From assembly GCA_945833725.1 (NCBI GenBank), contig CAMAFU010000112.1, forward strand, positions 1-6,457: a DNA stretch of 6,457 nt, given 5' to 3'. The notes under the pieces are model-generated. The model ran no database searches and was not told the origin of the DNA. It was given only the letters and a program-made list of their open reading frames with translations. Position numbers and translations under genes: made by a program. Below, piece after piece: positions 1 to 6,280 of this stretch (the stretch's first letter is position 1; each line of letters starts with the position of its first letter). This stretch comes from an uncultured Treponema sp. (lineage in GTDB: Bacteria; Spirochaetota; Spirochaetia; Treponematales; Treponemataceae).

Positions 1-1
1 C

Positions 2-622
2 GGAATATATTTTTCAAGCAAGGCAGGAACAAAAACTGATCTGGCGGCAACTTTTTTTGCACTTTTTTTTCATGCATTTCCGGGAATTCTGCTTCTTATT
101 CTTTTTCAGCTTTTCGCCTCCTGGTCAAATCTTTTTCCTGTAACAGCCTATCCTTCTTTTTCTTTCAGCGATGCGCCCCTTAAATTTTCCTTCAGTTATG
201 TTCATCATATTTTTCTGCCGCTTTTAGCTTCTTTTCTTGGTGGAGTAGGGGGAACAATGCGTACAGTGCGTTCTACAATGCTGGATCAGCTGGGACTTCC
301 TTATATAATGGCCCTCCGTTCAAGAGGAATATCCGAAAAACGCATTTATTTACATCACGCTTTCAGAAATACACTTAATCCATACATTACAGGCAGTTCC
401 AATCTTTTGGCCAGCCTTTTTTCAGGAAGCCTTGTTCTGGAAATAATATTCTCTTATCCGGGAATAGGAAGGCTTATGTACGAAGCAGTTCTTCAGCAGG
501 ATGTTAATCTTGTACTGGCAAACAGCATGTTTATTTCAGCTTTAGTACTTGTGGGAATGCTTGTAAGCGACATACTTCTGGCAGTTACAGATCCAAGAAT
601 CAGATACGGAAAAGAACAATGA
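2..622 (+). CDS. oppB: Oligopeptide/dipeptide ABC transporter permease OppB (partial, 5' end outside window)
   Basis: The frame is open from base 2 to a TGA at 620-622, giving about 206 residues of the C-terminal part of an OppB/DppB-type inner-membrane permease. The N-terminal part (first membrane helix and part of the periplasmic region) is cut off by the window edge. A hydrophobic helix is seen near the start (FFALFFHAFPGILLLILF) and another at HHIFLPLLASFLGG. Next comes the cytoplasmic EAA-type loop that docks onto the ATPases (YIMALRSRGISEKRIYLHHA). The ending IIFSYPGIGRLMYEAV followed by a last helix and TDPRIRYG is the classic OppB C-terminus. An internal ATG at 257 lies in mid-domain and is not the start. 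The stop overlaps the next gene's ATG (ATGA at 619-622), which indicates translational coupling within an operon. Family and position are secure; oligopeptide versus dipeptide specificity cannot be told. Confidence 0.93.
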   Translation, partial: GIYFSSKAGTKTDLAATFFALFFHAFPGILLLILFQLFASWSNLFPVTAYPSFSFSDAPLKFSFSYVHHIFLPLLASFLGGVGGTMRTVRSTMLDQLGLPYIMALRSRGISEKRIYLHHAFRNTLNPYITGSSNLLASLFSGSLVLEIIFSYPGIGRLMYEAVLQQDVNLVLANSMFISALVLVGMLVSDILLAVTDPRIRYGKEQ

Positions 623-780
623 AAAAATTCCTTACATACTTAAAAACACGCCCGCTGGGTTTTATTTCCCTTATTTTTCTTATAATTCTCTACCTGTTTA
701 TGATTTTTGCAGAATTTATTGCCCCTTATTCACCTTCTGCAACATTTGAAACAGCAACATTTCATCCTGCCAACATCTAA
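619..780 (+). pseudogene. oppC: N-terminal fragment of OppC permease, ended by an in-frame TAA
   Basis: The ATG at 619 overlaps the oppB stop and opens a 53-codon frame. It encodes a basic N-terminus (MKKFLTYLKTRP), one strong membrane helix (GFISLIFLIILYLFMIFAEF) and the first periplasmic residues (IAPYSPS...TFHPANI). This is how OppC/DppC permeases begin. The frame stops at TAA 778-780, yet the same frame continues without any shift into the remaining OppC sequence (ISSGKLKAREFRVLNQ), so this is the front of one gene interrupted by a nonsense codon. In related OppC proteins the equivalent position follows a 'PP(T/N)-x-I' motif and usually holds an ordinary polar residue. A single C-to-T change in CAA, or an A-to-T change in AAA, would create this TAA. 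It may be a true mutation, a base-calling error or a read-through site. Only the first membrane helix is encoded here. Confidence 0.75.
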
Positions 781-816
781 ATTTCCTCCGGAAAGCTAAA
801 GGCCAGGGAATTCCGG

Positions 817-2832
817 GTGCTTAACCAGTCTTCATGGCAGTATGCAAAAGTAAAGGGACTGAACCACGAAATCAATTTTTTTGTAAAAGGAAGTCCCTAC
901 AAACTTTTTGGACTTGTAGAATGTAATATACATCTTTTCGGAACATTGCCTTCTTCTGCTCAGGAAAAGCCTTATCCAGTTTTTTTATTCGGAGCCGACA
1001 ATCTGGGCAGAGATTTGTTTTCCAGAATGGTTTACGGAAGCAGAATTTCCCTGACAATCGGTTTTGTTGCCAGTGCCATAAGTCTTCTTCTTGCCGTTGT
1101 TCTGGGAGGAATTGCAGGATATTTTGGCGGAGGTGCAGATTGGTCTATAATGCGCGTTTCTGAATTCTTCATGCTTATACCTTCCCTTTACCTTATACTT
1201 TTTCTCCGTTCCATACTAAATAGTACAATGGATTCTGGAATGAGCTACATGATAATAACCCTTATTCTTAGTCTTGTAGGCTGGCCGGGAAGTGCCAGAA
1301 CTTTCAGGGGAATAGTCCATTCAATAAAGCGCGAAGATTACATTCAGAACGCAAAATCAGAAGGAATACCGGCAGTTTCCATAATTTTCCGCTACATTAT
1401 TCCTCAAACAGCAAGCCTTCTTATAGTAAGCACTACACTTTCAATTCCAGGGTTTATTATGAGCGAAACAACATTGTCTTATTTGGGCCTTGGAATAGCA
1501 GATCCGGCGGTAAGCTGGGGTTCACTTATAAATAGAGAAATTTCAACCCTTTCAAATTTAAGAAATTTTCCGTGGCTTTTAATGCCGGTGTGGCTTTTAC
1601 TTTCTGTAACGCTGGCATTTAATTTTATTGGAGATGCTTTAAGAGATTATTTTGATCCTTATCATGTTGTTTTTAAAAAAGGCTTAAAAAAATCAAAAAA
1701 GGGGGAAAGCCTTCCCCTCGCTCCCAAGCCAGATTCCTCCAGTCCAGATTACTGTCCGAAAAAAACTTGGTCCCTCCATTCCGGCTTGTCCGCTACCCCT
1801 TCCAGCGGGGACACCCCGCAACGCCCCGATGTTCTGCAAAATAAAAACAGCCTTCTTTCGGTGGAAAATCTTCGTGTTACATTTTTGCTTCGCCGGGGAA
1901 AAAATAATATTTTTGTGCAGGCAGTTCGGGGAGTTTCCTTTAATGTAGACGAAGGAGAAATTCTTGGCATTGTAGGAGAAAGCGGTTCTGGAAAATCTGT
2001 TTCAACAGCTGCCGTTACAGGTCTTTTACCAGAAAACGCATTCGTCGAAGGAAATATATACTACCGCCAAAACGAAAAAACAGAAAACCTTTTACTGCTT
2101 AACAACAAACAGCTCCGTCGTTTCCGTGGCAGAGAAATAGGCATGATTTTTCAGGAAAGTTCCAGGGTTTTTGATCCGCTTCAAAGTATGGAAAGTGCAT
2201 TTTTTGAAACTTTCTCAAATTCTTTTCCAGGTATTGCGCCGGAAGAATCTGCCGAAAAAGCTGCATCTCTTCTTGCAGAAACAGGTATTCCCGACGGAAA
2301 AAGCCGTCTTAAAAATTTCCCACATCAGTTTTCAGGCGGTCAGCTGCAGCGCATAGGAATTGCACTGGCTCTTGCTCAAGGCTGCAGGCTTCTTATTGCC
2401 GATGAACCGACAACTGCTCTTGATGTAACAGTTCAGGCTCAAATTACAGAACTTCTGCTTCAACTTAACAAAACAAGAAATTTATCAATAATATTTATAA
2501 GCCACGATATAGGTCTTGTAAGCAGACTTTGCAGCAGAATAATCGTTATGTACGGCGGAAAAATAATGGAAGAAGGCAAAACGGAAGATATAGTTAAAAA
2601 TCCGAAAAATCCATACACAAAAGCTCTTATTTCTGCCATGCCGCGTTTTGGAACCCACTATAAAGTTCAAAAACTTTCTTCTATTCCAGGAAAAGTTACG
2701 GAGCCTTCAAATCCAGAACCGGGCTGTCCTTTTGAACCGCGCTGTTCATCTGCAGTCCAAAACTGCCGTAACGCAGATTATACCTGTCCTTTTATGACAG
2801 AAAATAAAAAAACGGAAGGAATAAATGGATAA
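817..2832 (+). CDS. OppC permease (lacking its first helix) fused in frame to OppD ATPase
   Basis: This 671-residue frame (GTG start) joins two parts of a peptide importer. Residues 1-284 are OppC: the periplasmic segment with GSPYKLFGLVECNIHLFG, then LFGADNLGRDLFSRMVYGSRISLT, further membrane helices, the EAA loop near 174-198 (DYIQNAKSEGIPAVSIIFRY) and the usual ending GDALRDYFDPY. Residues 285-343 are a Pro/Ser/Lys-rich linker. Residues 344-671 are a full OppD ATPase: Walker A GESGSGKS (387-394), Q-loop Q446, signature FSGGQ (505-509), Walker B LLIADE (525-530), D-loop TALD, H-loop H563. It ends with the Opp/Dpp C-terminal domain with Cys 637, 643, 650 and 657, a motif reported to hold an iron-sulfur cluster in a mycobacterial homologue. 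Fusion is topologically possible because the OppC C-terminus is cytoplasmic. The true gene probably begins at ATG 619 and is broken by the TAA at 778-780. GTG 817 has no good ribosome binding site and omits helix 1, so product integrity is doubtful. OppC and OppD are normally separate proteins. Confidence 0.85.
   Translation: MLNQSSWQYAKVKGLNHEINFFVKGSPYKLFGLVECNIHLFGTLPSSAQEKPYPVFLFGADNLGRDLFSRMVYGSRISLTIGFVASAISLLLAVVLGGIAGYFGGGADWSIMRVSEFFMLIPSLYLILFLRSILNSTMDSGMSYMIITLILSLVGWPGSARTFRGIVHSIKREDYIQNAKSEGIPAVSIIFRYIIPQTASLLIVSTTLSIPGFIMSETTLSYLGLGIADPAVSWGSLINREISTLSNLRNFPWLLMPVWLLLSVTLAFNFIGDALRDYFDPYHVVFKKGLKKSKKGESLPLAPKPDSSSPDYCPKKTWSLHSGLSATPSSGDTPQRPDVLQNKNSLLSVENLRVTFLLRRGKNNIFVQAVRGVSFNVDEGEILGIVGESGSGKSVSTAAVTGLLPENAFVEGNIYYRQNEKTENLLLLNNKQLRRFRGREIGMIFQESSRVFDPLQSMESAFFETFSNSFPGIAPEESAEKAASLLAETGIPDGKSRLKNFPHQFSGGQLQRIGIALALAQGCRLLIADEPTTALDVTVQAQITELLLQLNKTRNLSIIFISHDIGLVSRLCSRIIVMYGGKIMEEGKTEDIVKNPKNPYTKALISAMPRFGTHYKVQKLSSIPGKVTEPSNPEPGCPFEPRCSSAVQNCRNADYTCPFMTENKKTEGING
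1697..1838 (-). repeat. GC-rich dispersed-repeat-like segment forming the OppC-OppD linker
   Basis: Bases 1701-1840 are 59% GC by hand count, against 32% in the 120 bases before (1561-1680) and 41% in 1861-1980. The segment holds a perfect hairpin GCGGGG-ACA-CCCCGC (1805-1819) and a second stem GGGGAA/TTCCCC near 1702-1717. Read on the minus strand it runs hairpin, then TGGAAGGGGTAGCGGA. The tail of the window has the same arrangement of a 6-bp stem, 3-base loop and TAGCGGA. Its encoded residues are low-complexity (ESLPLAPKPDSSSP...) and belong to neither OppC nor OppD. I infer a treponemal-type interspersed repeat lying where the oppC stop and oppD start would be. That it is multicopy in the genome is unproven. 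Confidence 0.5.
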
Positions 2833-3778
2833 TATCATTCAGGTGGAAAACCTTACAAAAAAATTTTATCTTGAATCGGGATTTTTTGCCCGAAAAGATA
2901 ATTTTGTTTATGCTGTTAACGATGTTTCCTTTTCTGTGGAAAGGGGAAAAACTTACGGCATTGTAGGTGAATCAGGCTGCGGAAAAACAACGGTAGCAAA
3001 ACTTTTGGTCGGTATGTATAAAAGTGACAGTGGAAAAATAATTTTTAATCCGCAGAAAAATTCTTCAGGAATGCAGAACAAATCCCTTATTAAGTATATT
3101 TTTCAAGATCCTGCCCGCTCCCTGAATCCTAGAATGACAGTCTTTACAATTTTAACAGAAGGATTGCGTCATAGTTCCTTGTGGCCGGGAAAAACTCAGG
3201 CCAGAAAAATTGCCGGCGATATTTTAGAAGAAACAGGACTTTCAAGACATGATCTGGATAAATTCCCCGGAGAATTCAGCGGCGGTCAGAGGCAGAGAAT
3301 TTCCATTGCCAGAGGACTTTTGTGTCAGCCGGAACTTTTAATATGCGACGAAGTTGTATCTGCCTTGGATGTAAGCATTCAGGGACAAATACTTAACCTG
3401 CTGCAGGAAATAAGACAGAACAGAAATCTTTCAATGATTTTTATAGCCCACGATTTACGGGTAAGCTGCTATTTCTGCGACAGAATCGGAGTAATGTATC
3501 AGGGAATTATGGTCGAAGAAGGGGAAGCTGCAAATTTTTACCGGGAATGTGTTCACCCGTATACGAAAATTTTATTTCAGGGGTGCATGGGAACCCTTTC
3601 TTCCAAAGATTCAGAAGTAAGGACAGCTTTAAAACCGCCGGAAGGATGTCCTTTCTGTTACCGTTGTCCAAAAGCAAAGCCCTGCTGCCTTACAGAACGC
3701 CCTGAATGGAAAGAAATTAAAGCAGGTCATTATGTAAGATGCTTTTATCCAGAGACAGTTTCCGAAAATAACCTGTAA
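2825..3778 (+). CDS. oppF: Oligopeptide/dipeptide ABC transporter ATP-binding protein OppF
   Basis: A 317-residue cytoplasmic ATPase that powers peptide import together with OppD, normal length for OppF/DppF. Visible motifs: ENLTKKFYLESGFF at the start, typical of OppF; Walker A GESGCGKT (48-55); Q-loop Q94 in IFQD followed by PARSLNPRMT, a hallmark of OppF/DppF; signature FSGGQRQR (151-158); Walker B LLICDE (171-176); D-loop SALD (179-182); H-loop H209. The C-terminal Opp domain contains HPYTK and a Cys-rich GCPFCYRCPKAKPCC (274-288), with a further Cys at 306. The residue after the Walker B glutamate is Val177 where the family nearly always has Pro (DEPVSALD). The ATG overlaps the end of the preceding gene by 8 bases and is preceded by AAGGA at 2816-2820 with 4-base spacing, so it is translationally coupled. 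It is the last importer gene here; a 34-base gap follows. Confidence 0.95.
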   Translation: MDNIIQVENLTKKFYLESGFFARKDNFVYAVNDVSFSVERGKTYGIVGESGCGKTTVAKLLVGMYKSDSGKIIFNPQKNSSGMQNKSLIKYIFQDPARSLNPRMTVFTILTEGLRHSSLWPGKTQARKIAGDILEETGLSRHDLDKFPGEFSGGQRQRISIARGLLCQPELLICDEVVSALDVSIQGQILNLLQEIRQNRNLSMIFIAHDLRVSCYFCDRIGVMYQGIMVEEGEAANFYRECVHPYTKILFQGCMGTLSSKDSEVRTALKPPEGCPFCYRCPKAKPCCLTERPEWKEIKAGHYVRCFYPETVSENNL

Positions 3779-3793
3779 TTTTGGTTTTGGTGT

Positions 3794-3822
3794 TTGATAA
3801 ACAGCGTGTTTTATGATAGATT
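3794..3822 (+). promoter_or_regulatory. Weak candidate promoter for the TrpR-family gene
   Basis: TTGATA at 3794-3799 (4 of 6 to TTGACA) lies 17 bases before TAGATT at 3817-3822 (4 of 6 to TATAAT). A better -10-like hexamer, TATGAT at 3812-3817, lacks a well-spaced -35. Transcription from the first pair would begin about 3829, just before the internal ATG at 3831. No terminator is visible between oppF and this gene, so read-through from the importer operon remains equally possible. Confidence 0.25.
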
Positions 3823-4157
3823 TTATTCCCATGGAAAAAATAGAAAACAGGGAAACTGAACAGAAAAAGGCCTTAGAAGAAAGTCTTCGGCAGATCTGCT
3901 TTCTTCTTGCAGATGTTAAAGACGATGCCGTAATATACGATTTTTTCAACTGCCTTTTTACCCCTTCCGAACTGGAAGATTTTGCAAAAAGATGGCTTTT
4001 GGTCTGCGAAATTGATGCAGGAACTTCTCAGCGGGAAATTGCAAAAAAATTCAGCGTATCCCTCTGCAAAATAACAAGAGGCTCAAAAGAGTTAAAAAAG
4101 CCCGATTCAGCTTTCCGTAAATTCCTTGAAATGGCAAAAAATCTCCGCCGGCCATAA
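3813..4157 (+). CDS. trpR: TrpR-family transcriptional repressor
   Basis: Up to 114 residues, all-helical, close in length to E. coli TrpR (108), which binds DNA as a dimer when loaded with L-tryptophan and represses trp genes. The match runs from LFTPSELEDFAKRWLLVCEI (49-67) through the helix-turn-helix GTSQREIAKKFSVSLCKITRGSKELK (70-95). By hand alignment the two arginines that sandwich the indole ring (E. coli R54 and R84) are R60 and R89, and the Thr of 'LTPDE' is T50. E. coli T81 and S88 become K86 and E93, so the ligand may differ or bind differently. The broader TrpR/YerC family is the alternative, but the ITRGS-x-x-LK motif favours TrpR. The start is uncertain: ATG 3813 and ATG 3831 (residue 7) both lack a Shine-Dalgarno sequence, and 3831 gives a more typical N-terminus. 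No trp gene or clear operator palindrome is present in the window, so its targets are unknown. Confidence 0.82.
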   Translation: MIDFIPMEKIENRETEQKKALEESLRQICFLLADVKDDAVIYDFFNCLFTPSELEDFAKRWLLVCEIDAGTSQREIAKKFSVSLCKITRGSKELKKPDSAFRKFLEMAKNLRRP

Positions 4158-4217
4158 TTTTTTTGAAATTCCTGTAAGGCTATTTTTACATAAAATTCAT
4201 CTGTTAAAAAAAATCTA

Positions 4218-4246
4218 TCGAAGTTTTTTGTGCTTTTTGATATAAT
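4218..4246 (+). promoter_or_regulatory. Candidate lepB promoter with a -10 placed for leaderless transcription
   Basis: A perfect TATAAT occurs at 4241-4246, only 6 bases before the lepB ATG at 4253. The hexamer 17 bases upstream, TCGAAG at 4218-4223, is a poor -35 (3 of 6). The surrounding sequence is rich in T and A tracts. With the usual 6-8 base distance from the -10 to the start of transcription, RNA would begin at or next to the A of the start codon. Confidence 0.5.
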
Positions 4247-4252
4247 TTTTCT

Positions 4253-6010
4253 ATGAATAAAAGCAAATTGCGAGTGTTTTCTTTGGCAGTGTCGTTGTCT
4301 TCTGCCGTATTTTCCCTGCTGTGTTTTTCATGGCATTTTGATGTTTCACTTCTGGCTCTTCCGTTAAGTCTTGTTTTTACGGCTGCTGTGTATTTTCAGG
4401 GGTTTAGCAGAATTTTTGGAAAAAACGATGAATCAGGCCTTAAAATTTTCAGGCTTCTTCTTCAATATCATCCTTATGTTCTTCTTCTTTCTTTTGTAAT
4501 CCGCCGTGCCGGAAGTTATGGAACACCGTTTTTCCTCGATTTAATTACTGTTTTTTTCTGGTGCGTTTCTTCGGTTTTTGATTTATATATTCTTTATTAC
4601 ATAAATCCAAAGCGAATCGAAAAAATTGATTCAAAATGGAAGCAGACCTTTGAAAAGCAGAAATCCGACAGCACAATAAAATCTGTAGTTCACGAAATTT
4701 TAGGCTGGGTTGATGCCCTTGTGCAGGCTGTTTTCATGGTTTTTTTAATAAACATTTTTTTTCTTCAGCTTTATCAGATTCCGTCGGAATCTATGGTTCC
4801 TGAATTTCTTATAAAAGACAGAGTTGTAGTTTTTAAAACTTTAAGCGGTCCTAAATTTCCTCTTTCACAGGTAGGTCTTCCATGTTTTAAGGATTATAAG
4901 CGGGGTGATATTGTTGTTTTCCGAAATCCTCATTATTCCATGGACAGAAAAAGCGAAGTAAAAACTTTTTTAAGCCAGCTTGTTTACATGTGTACTTTAA
5001 CAAATGTAAATCTTAATGTAGACAGTCAGGGAAATCCCAAGGCAGATCCCCTTGTAAAGCGTATTACGGGAGTTCCAGGGGAACAGCTTATGATGCAGGA
5101 CGGAAGCCTTTATTCAAGAACAAAAGAAAATCCTGTCTGGCAGAAAGTTGAAGAAGACAGTACCTATGCCATGTGGAATTTAAATTCTTTAAAGCCGTCA
5201 TTAAAATCAAAAGTAGAAGATTTTCCTTTAACGCAGGTTGAATATGACTCTCTTCTGGAATGTGAAGAGGAACGGCGTAATTTTGATGTTTTTCTTTTTG
5301 AACAGGAGTGCCGGTCTATTGCAAAAACTTTCGATAAATATTTTGGTCTTTACCAGAAAACAAAGTCCAGTGAGGATTTAAAATCTTTCTTTAACAAAAA
5401 TAACCTTTTTGAATACGCACTGTTTGCCCAGCACTGTTATTATGCAGAAAAACTTTTGTCCAGCCAGTCTGGAAGCCAGTGGTTCTCCAGTTTTATGACT
5501 GACTGGATTTCTTCAAAACCGCAGGATTTTAACGGAAATTTGTACGAAGAGGCAAATTTTAAATTGAACTTGATGATAAAAAGAGTTGTCGGCAAACTTA
5601 TTCTTACAGATGCTGAATTTCTTCTTGCAGGGAAAGATCCAGAGAAAATTTCCGGGGAAGCAGAAATTATGGATTTAATGCAGGAAGCTGTAAAACTTAA
5701 TACTTATGTTTTCCTTTTAGACCGCAGGAATATGGGACCGTTCCCTTCAAACGATGCAAACGGTCAGGCTGTGTTTATACCGGAAAACTGTTATTTTATG
5801 ATGGGGGACAACAGGTTCAATTCCCTTGACATGCGCCACTCCTACAGCCAGAAACTTATGCCTTTAACTTTATTTGACGCATATTCCGTAACTTATTATA
5901 CAAGTTTGGAACCTCAATATGTAAATAAAAATAAAATTCTTGGAAATGCCAGTTACAGGTTCTATCCTTTCGACAGACGGGGTGTTCCTGGAAAGTCTGC
6001 TTCCAGATAA
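4253..6010 (+). CDS. lepB: Signal peptidase I, enlarged form
   Basis: A 585-residue inner-membrane serine protease (family S26) that removes signal peptides from exported proteins; E. coli LepB has 324 residues. The N-terminus carries about five hydrophobic segments (roughly 9-27, 31-50, 67-83, 92-118, 152-173) instead of two. The last leads into QIPSESMVP, with the catalytic serine at S180. YKRGDIVVFRNP (215-226) is the conserved beta-strand box. LVKRITGVPGE places the general-base lysine at K269. MGDNRFNSLDMR (517-528) is the late conserved box, with Met527 where Ser is usual. The ending ILGNASYRFYPFDRRGVPG is typical. About 247 residues separate K269 from the GDN box, far more than in E. 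coli, owing to a charged, mostly helical insertion from about 290 to 505. A second KR-type motif, MIKRVVG (441-447), lies within it. An in-frame TGA at 4238-4240 excludes an upstream start, and no Shine-Dalgarno is present. Not part of the importer operon. Confidence 0.93.
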   Translation: MNKSKLRVFSLAVSLSSAVFSLLCFSWHFDVSLLALPLSLVFTAAVYFQGFSRIFGKNDESGLKIFRLLLQYHPYVLLLSFVIRRAGSYGTPFFLDLITVFFWCVSSVFDLYILYYINPKRIEKIDSKWKQTFEKQKSDSTIKSVVHEILGWVDALVQAVFMVFLINIFFLQLYQIPSESMVPEFLIKDRVVVFKTLSGPKFPLSQVGLPCFKDYKRGDIVVFRNPHYSMDRKSEVKTFLSQLVYMCTLTNVNLNVDSQGNPKADPLVKRITGVPGEQLMMQDGSLYSRTKENPVWQKVEEDSTYAMWNLNSLKPSLKSKVEDFPLTQVEYDSLLECEEERRNFDVFLFEQECRSIAKTFDKYFGLYQKTKSSEDLKSFFNKNNLFEYALFAQHCYYAEKLLSSQSGSQWFSSFMTDWISSKPQDFNGNLYEEANFKLNLMIKRVVGKLILTDAEFLLAGKDPEKISGEAEIMDLMQEAVKLNTYVFLLDRRNMGPFPSNDANGQAVFIPENCYFMMGDNRFNSLDMRHSYSQKLMPLTLFDAYSVTYYTSLEPQYVNKNKILGNASYRFYPFDRRGVPGKSASR

Positions 6011-6059
6011 AAAAAATCCTGCCGGAAAGAAGTGCACTTTCAAGCCGGCAGGATTTTTT
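6011..6059. terminator. Bidirectional intrinsic terminator between lepB and the convergent zinc-ribbon gene
   Basis: A perfect 15-base inverted repeat, AAAAAATCCTGCCGG (6011-6025) and CCGGCAGGATTTTTT (6045-6059), begins directly after the lepB stop. Each strand shows a GC-rich stem followed by a T run, so it can stop transcription from both sides. The 19-base interior can extend the fold through GAAAG (6025-6029) and CTTTC (6037-6041). The minus-strand gene ends 8 bases away, at 6068. Confidence 0.92.
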
Positions 6060-6067
6060 ATTAAAGA

Positions 6068-6244
6068 TTATTTTTTAAAATCTTTAGGGCGACGCTCTGT
6101 GCGTTTGCATTTTGAACACTCAGCAAGGTTTCTGAGTCTTCCGTTTTCGTACATAGTTTTCATAACAATTTCGCCACCACAATCAGGGCATTCAAACTTT
6201 TGAGTTGCAACTGTAGTACGAGAGTTTTTACTAGCACCAGCCAT
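6068..6244 (-). CDS. Small basic zinc-ribbon protein of unknown function
   Basis: A 58-residue protein with four cysteines in two knuckles, CPDC (19-22) and CSKC (43-46), 20 residues apart, the layout of a zinc ribbon. The first 16 residues are polar and basic with Ser/Thr (MAGASKNSRTTVATQK) and the end is highly basic (CKRTERRPKDFKK), suggesting nucleic-acid or ribosome binding; this is inference. No membrane segment or signal peptide is present. The start is well supported: GGAGG (minus strand, 6255-6251) lies 6 bases before ATG 6244-6242, and a consensus-like promoter lies further upstream. The gene converges on lepB and shares its terminator. It resembles small conserved hypothetical proteins of spirochaetes by recollection only. 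I do not recognise a named family; a ribosomal zinc-ribbon protein such as L33 is an alternative, but its motifs do not fit well. Confidence 0.85.
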   Translation of the reverse strand: MAGASKNSRTTVATQKFECPDCGGEIVMKTMYENGRLRNLAECSKCKRTERRPKDFKK

Positions 6245-6260
6245 GACTATCCTCCAAATA

Positions 6261-6272
6261 ATATTCGAATAT
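6261..6272. promoter_or_regulatory. 12-bp perfect palindrome in the zinc-ribbon gene leader
   Basis: ATATTCGAATAT is fully self-complementary. It lies between the predicted transcription start (about 6274 on the minus strand) and the ribosome binding site, where a bound dimeric repressor could block initiation. The sequence is short and A/T-rich, so chance occurrence is quite possible. Confidence 0.25.
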
Positions 6273-6280
6273 GTTTTATT

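Noticed and set aside
257..622. A separate short permease gene starting at ATG 257
   Set aside because: The same frame is open back to base 2 with OppB-like helices, so ATG 257 is an internal methionine of a truncated gene.
1749..1970. Minus-strand frame of 73 codons over the OppC-OppD linker
   Set aside because: It arises from the GC-rich linker read backwards and extends into the antisense of the OppD Walker A region; no domain is recognisable.
2300..2360. FSGGQ instead of LSGGQ ABC signature in OppD (and OppF)
   Set aside because: FSGGQ is a common, functional variant in Opp/Dpp ATPases.
3629..3949. Minus-strand frame of 106 codons across the oppF end and TrpR start
   Set aside because: It is antisense to two genes with recognisable motifs, has no ribosome binding site and no family resemblance.
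4158..4217. Possible terminator after the TrpR gene
   Set aside because: There are T and A runs but no GC-rich stem that pairs, so no intrinsic terminator can be supported.
5940..6203. Plus-strand frame of 87 codons after lepB
   Set aside because: It begins inside lepB, runs through the bidirectional terminator and lies antisense to the well-supported zinc-ribbon gene; its sequence is not protein-like.
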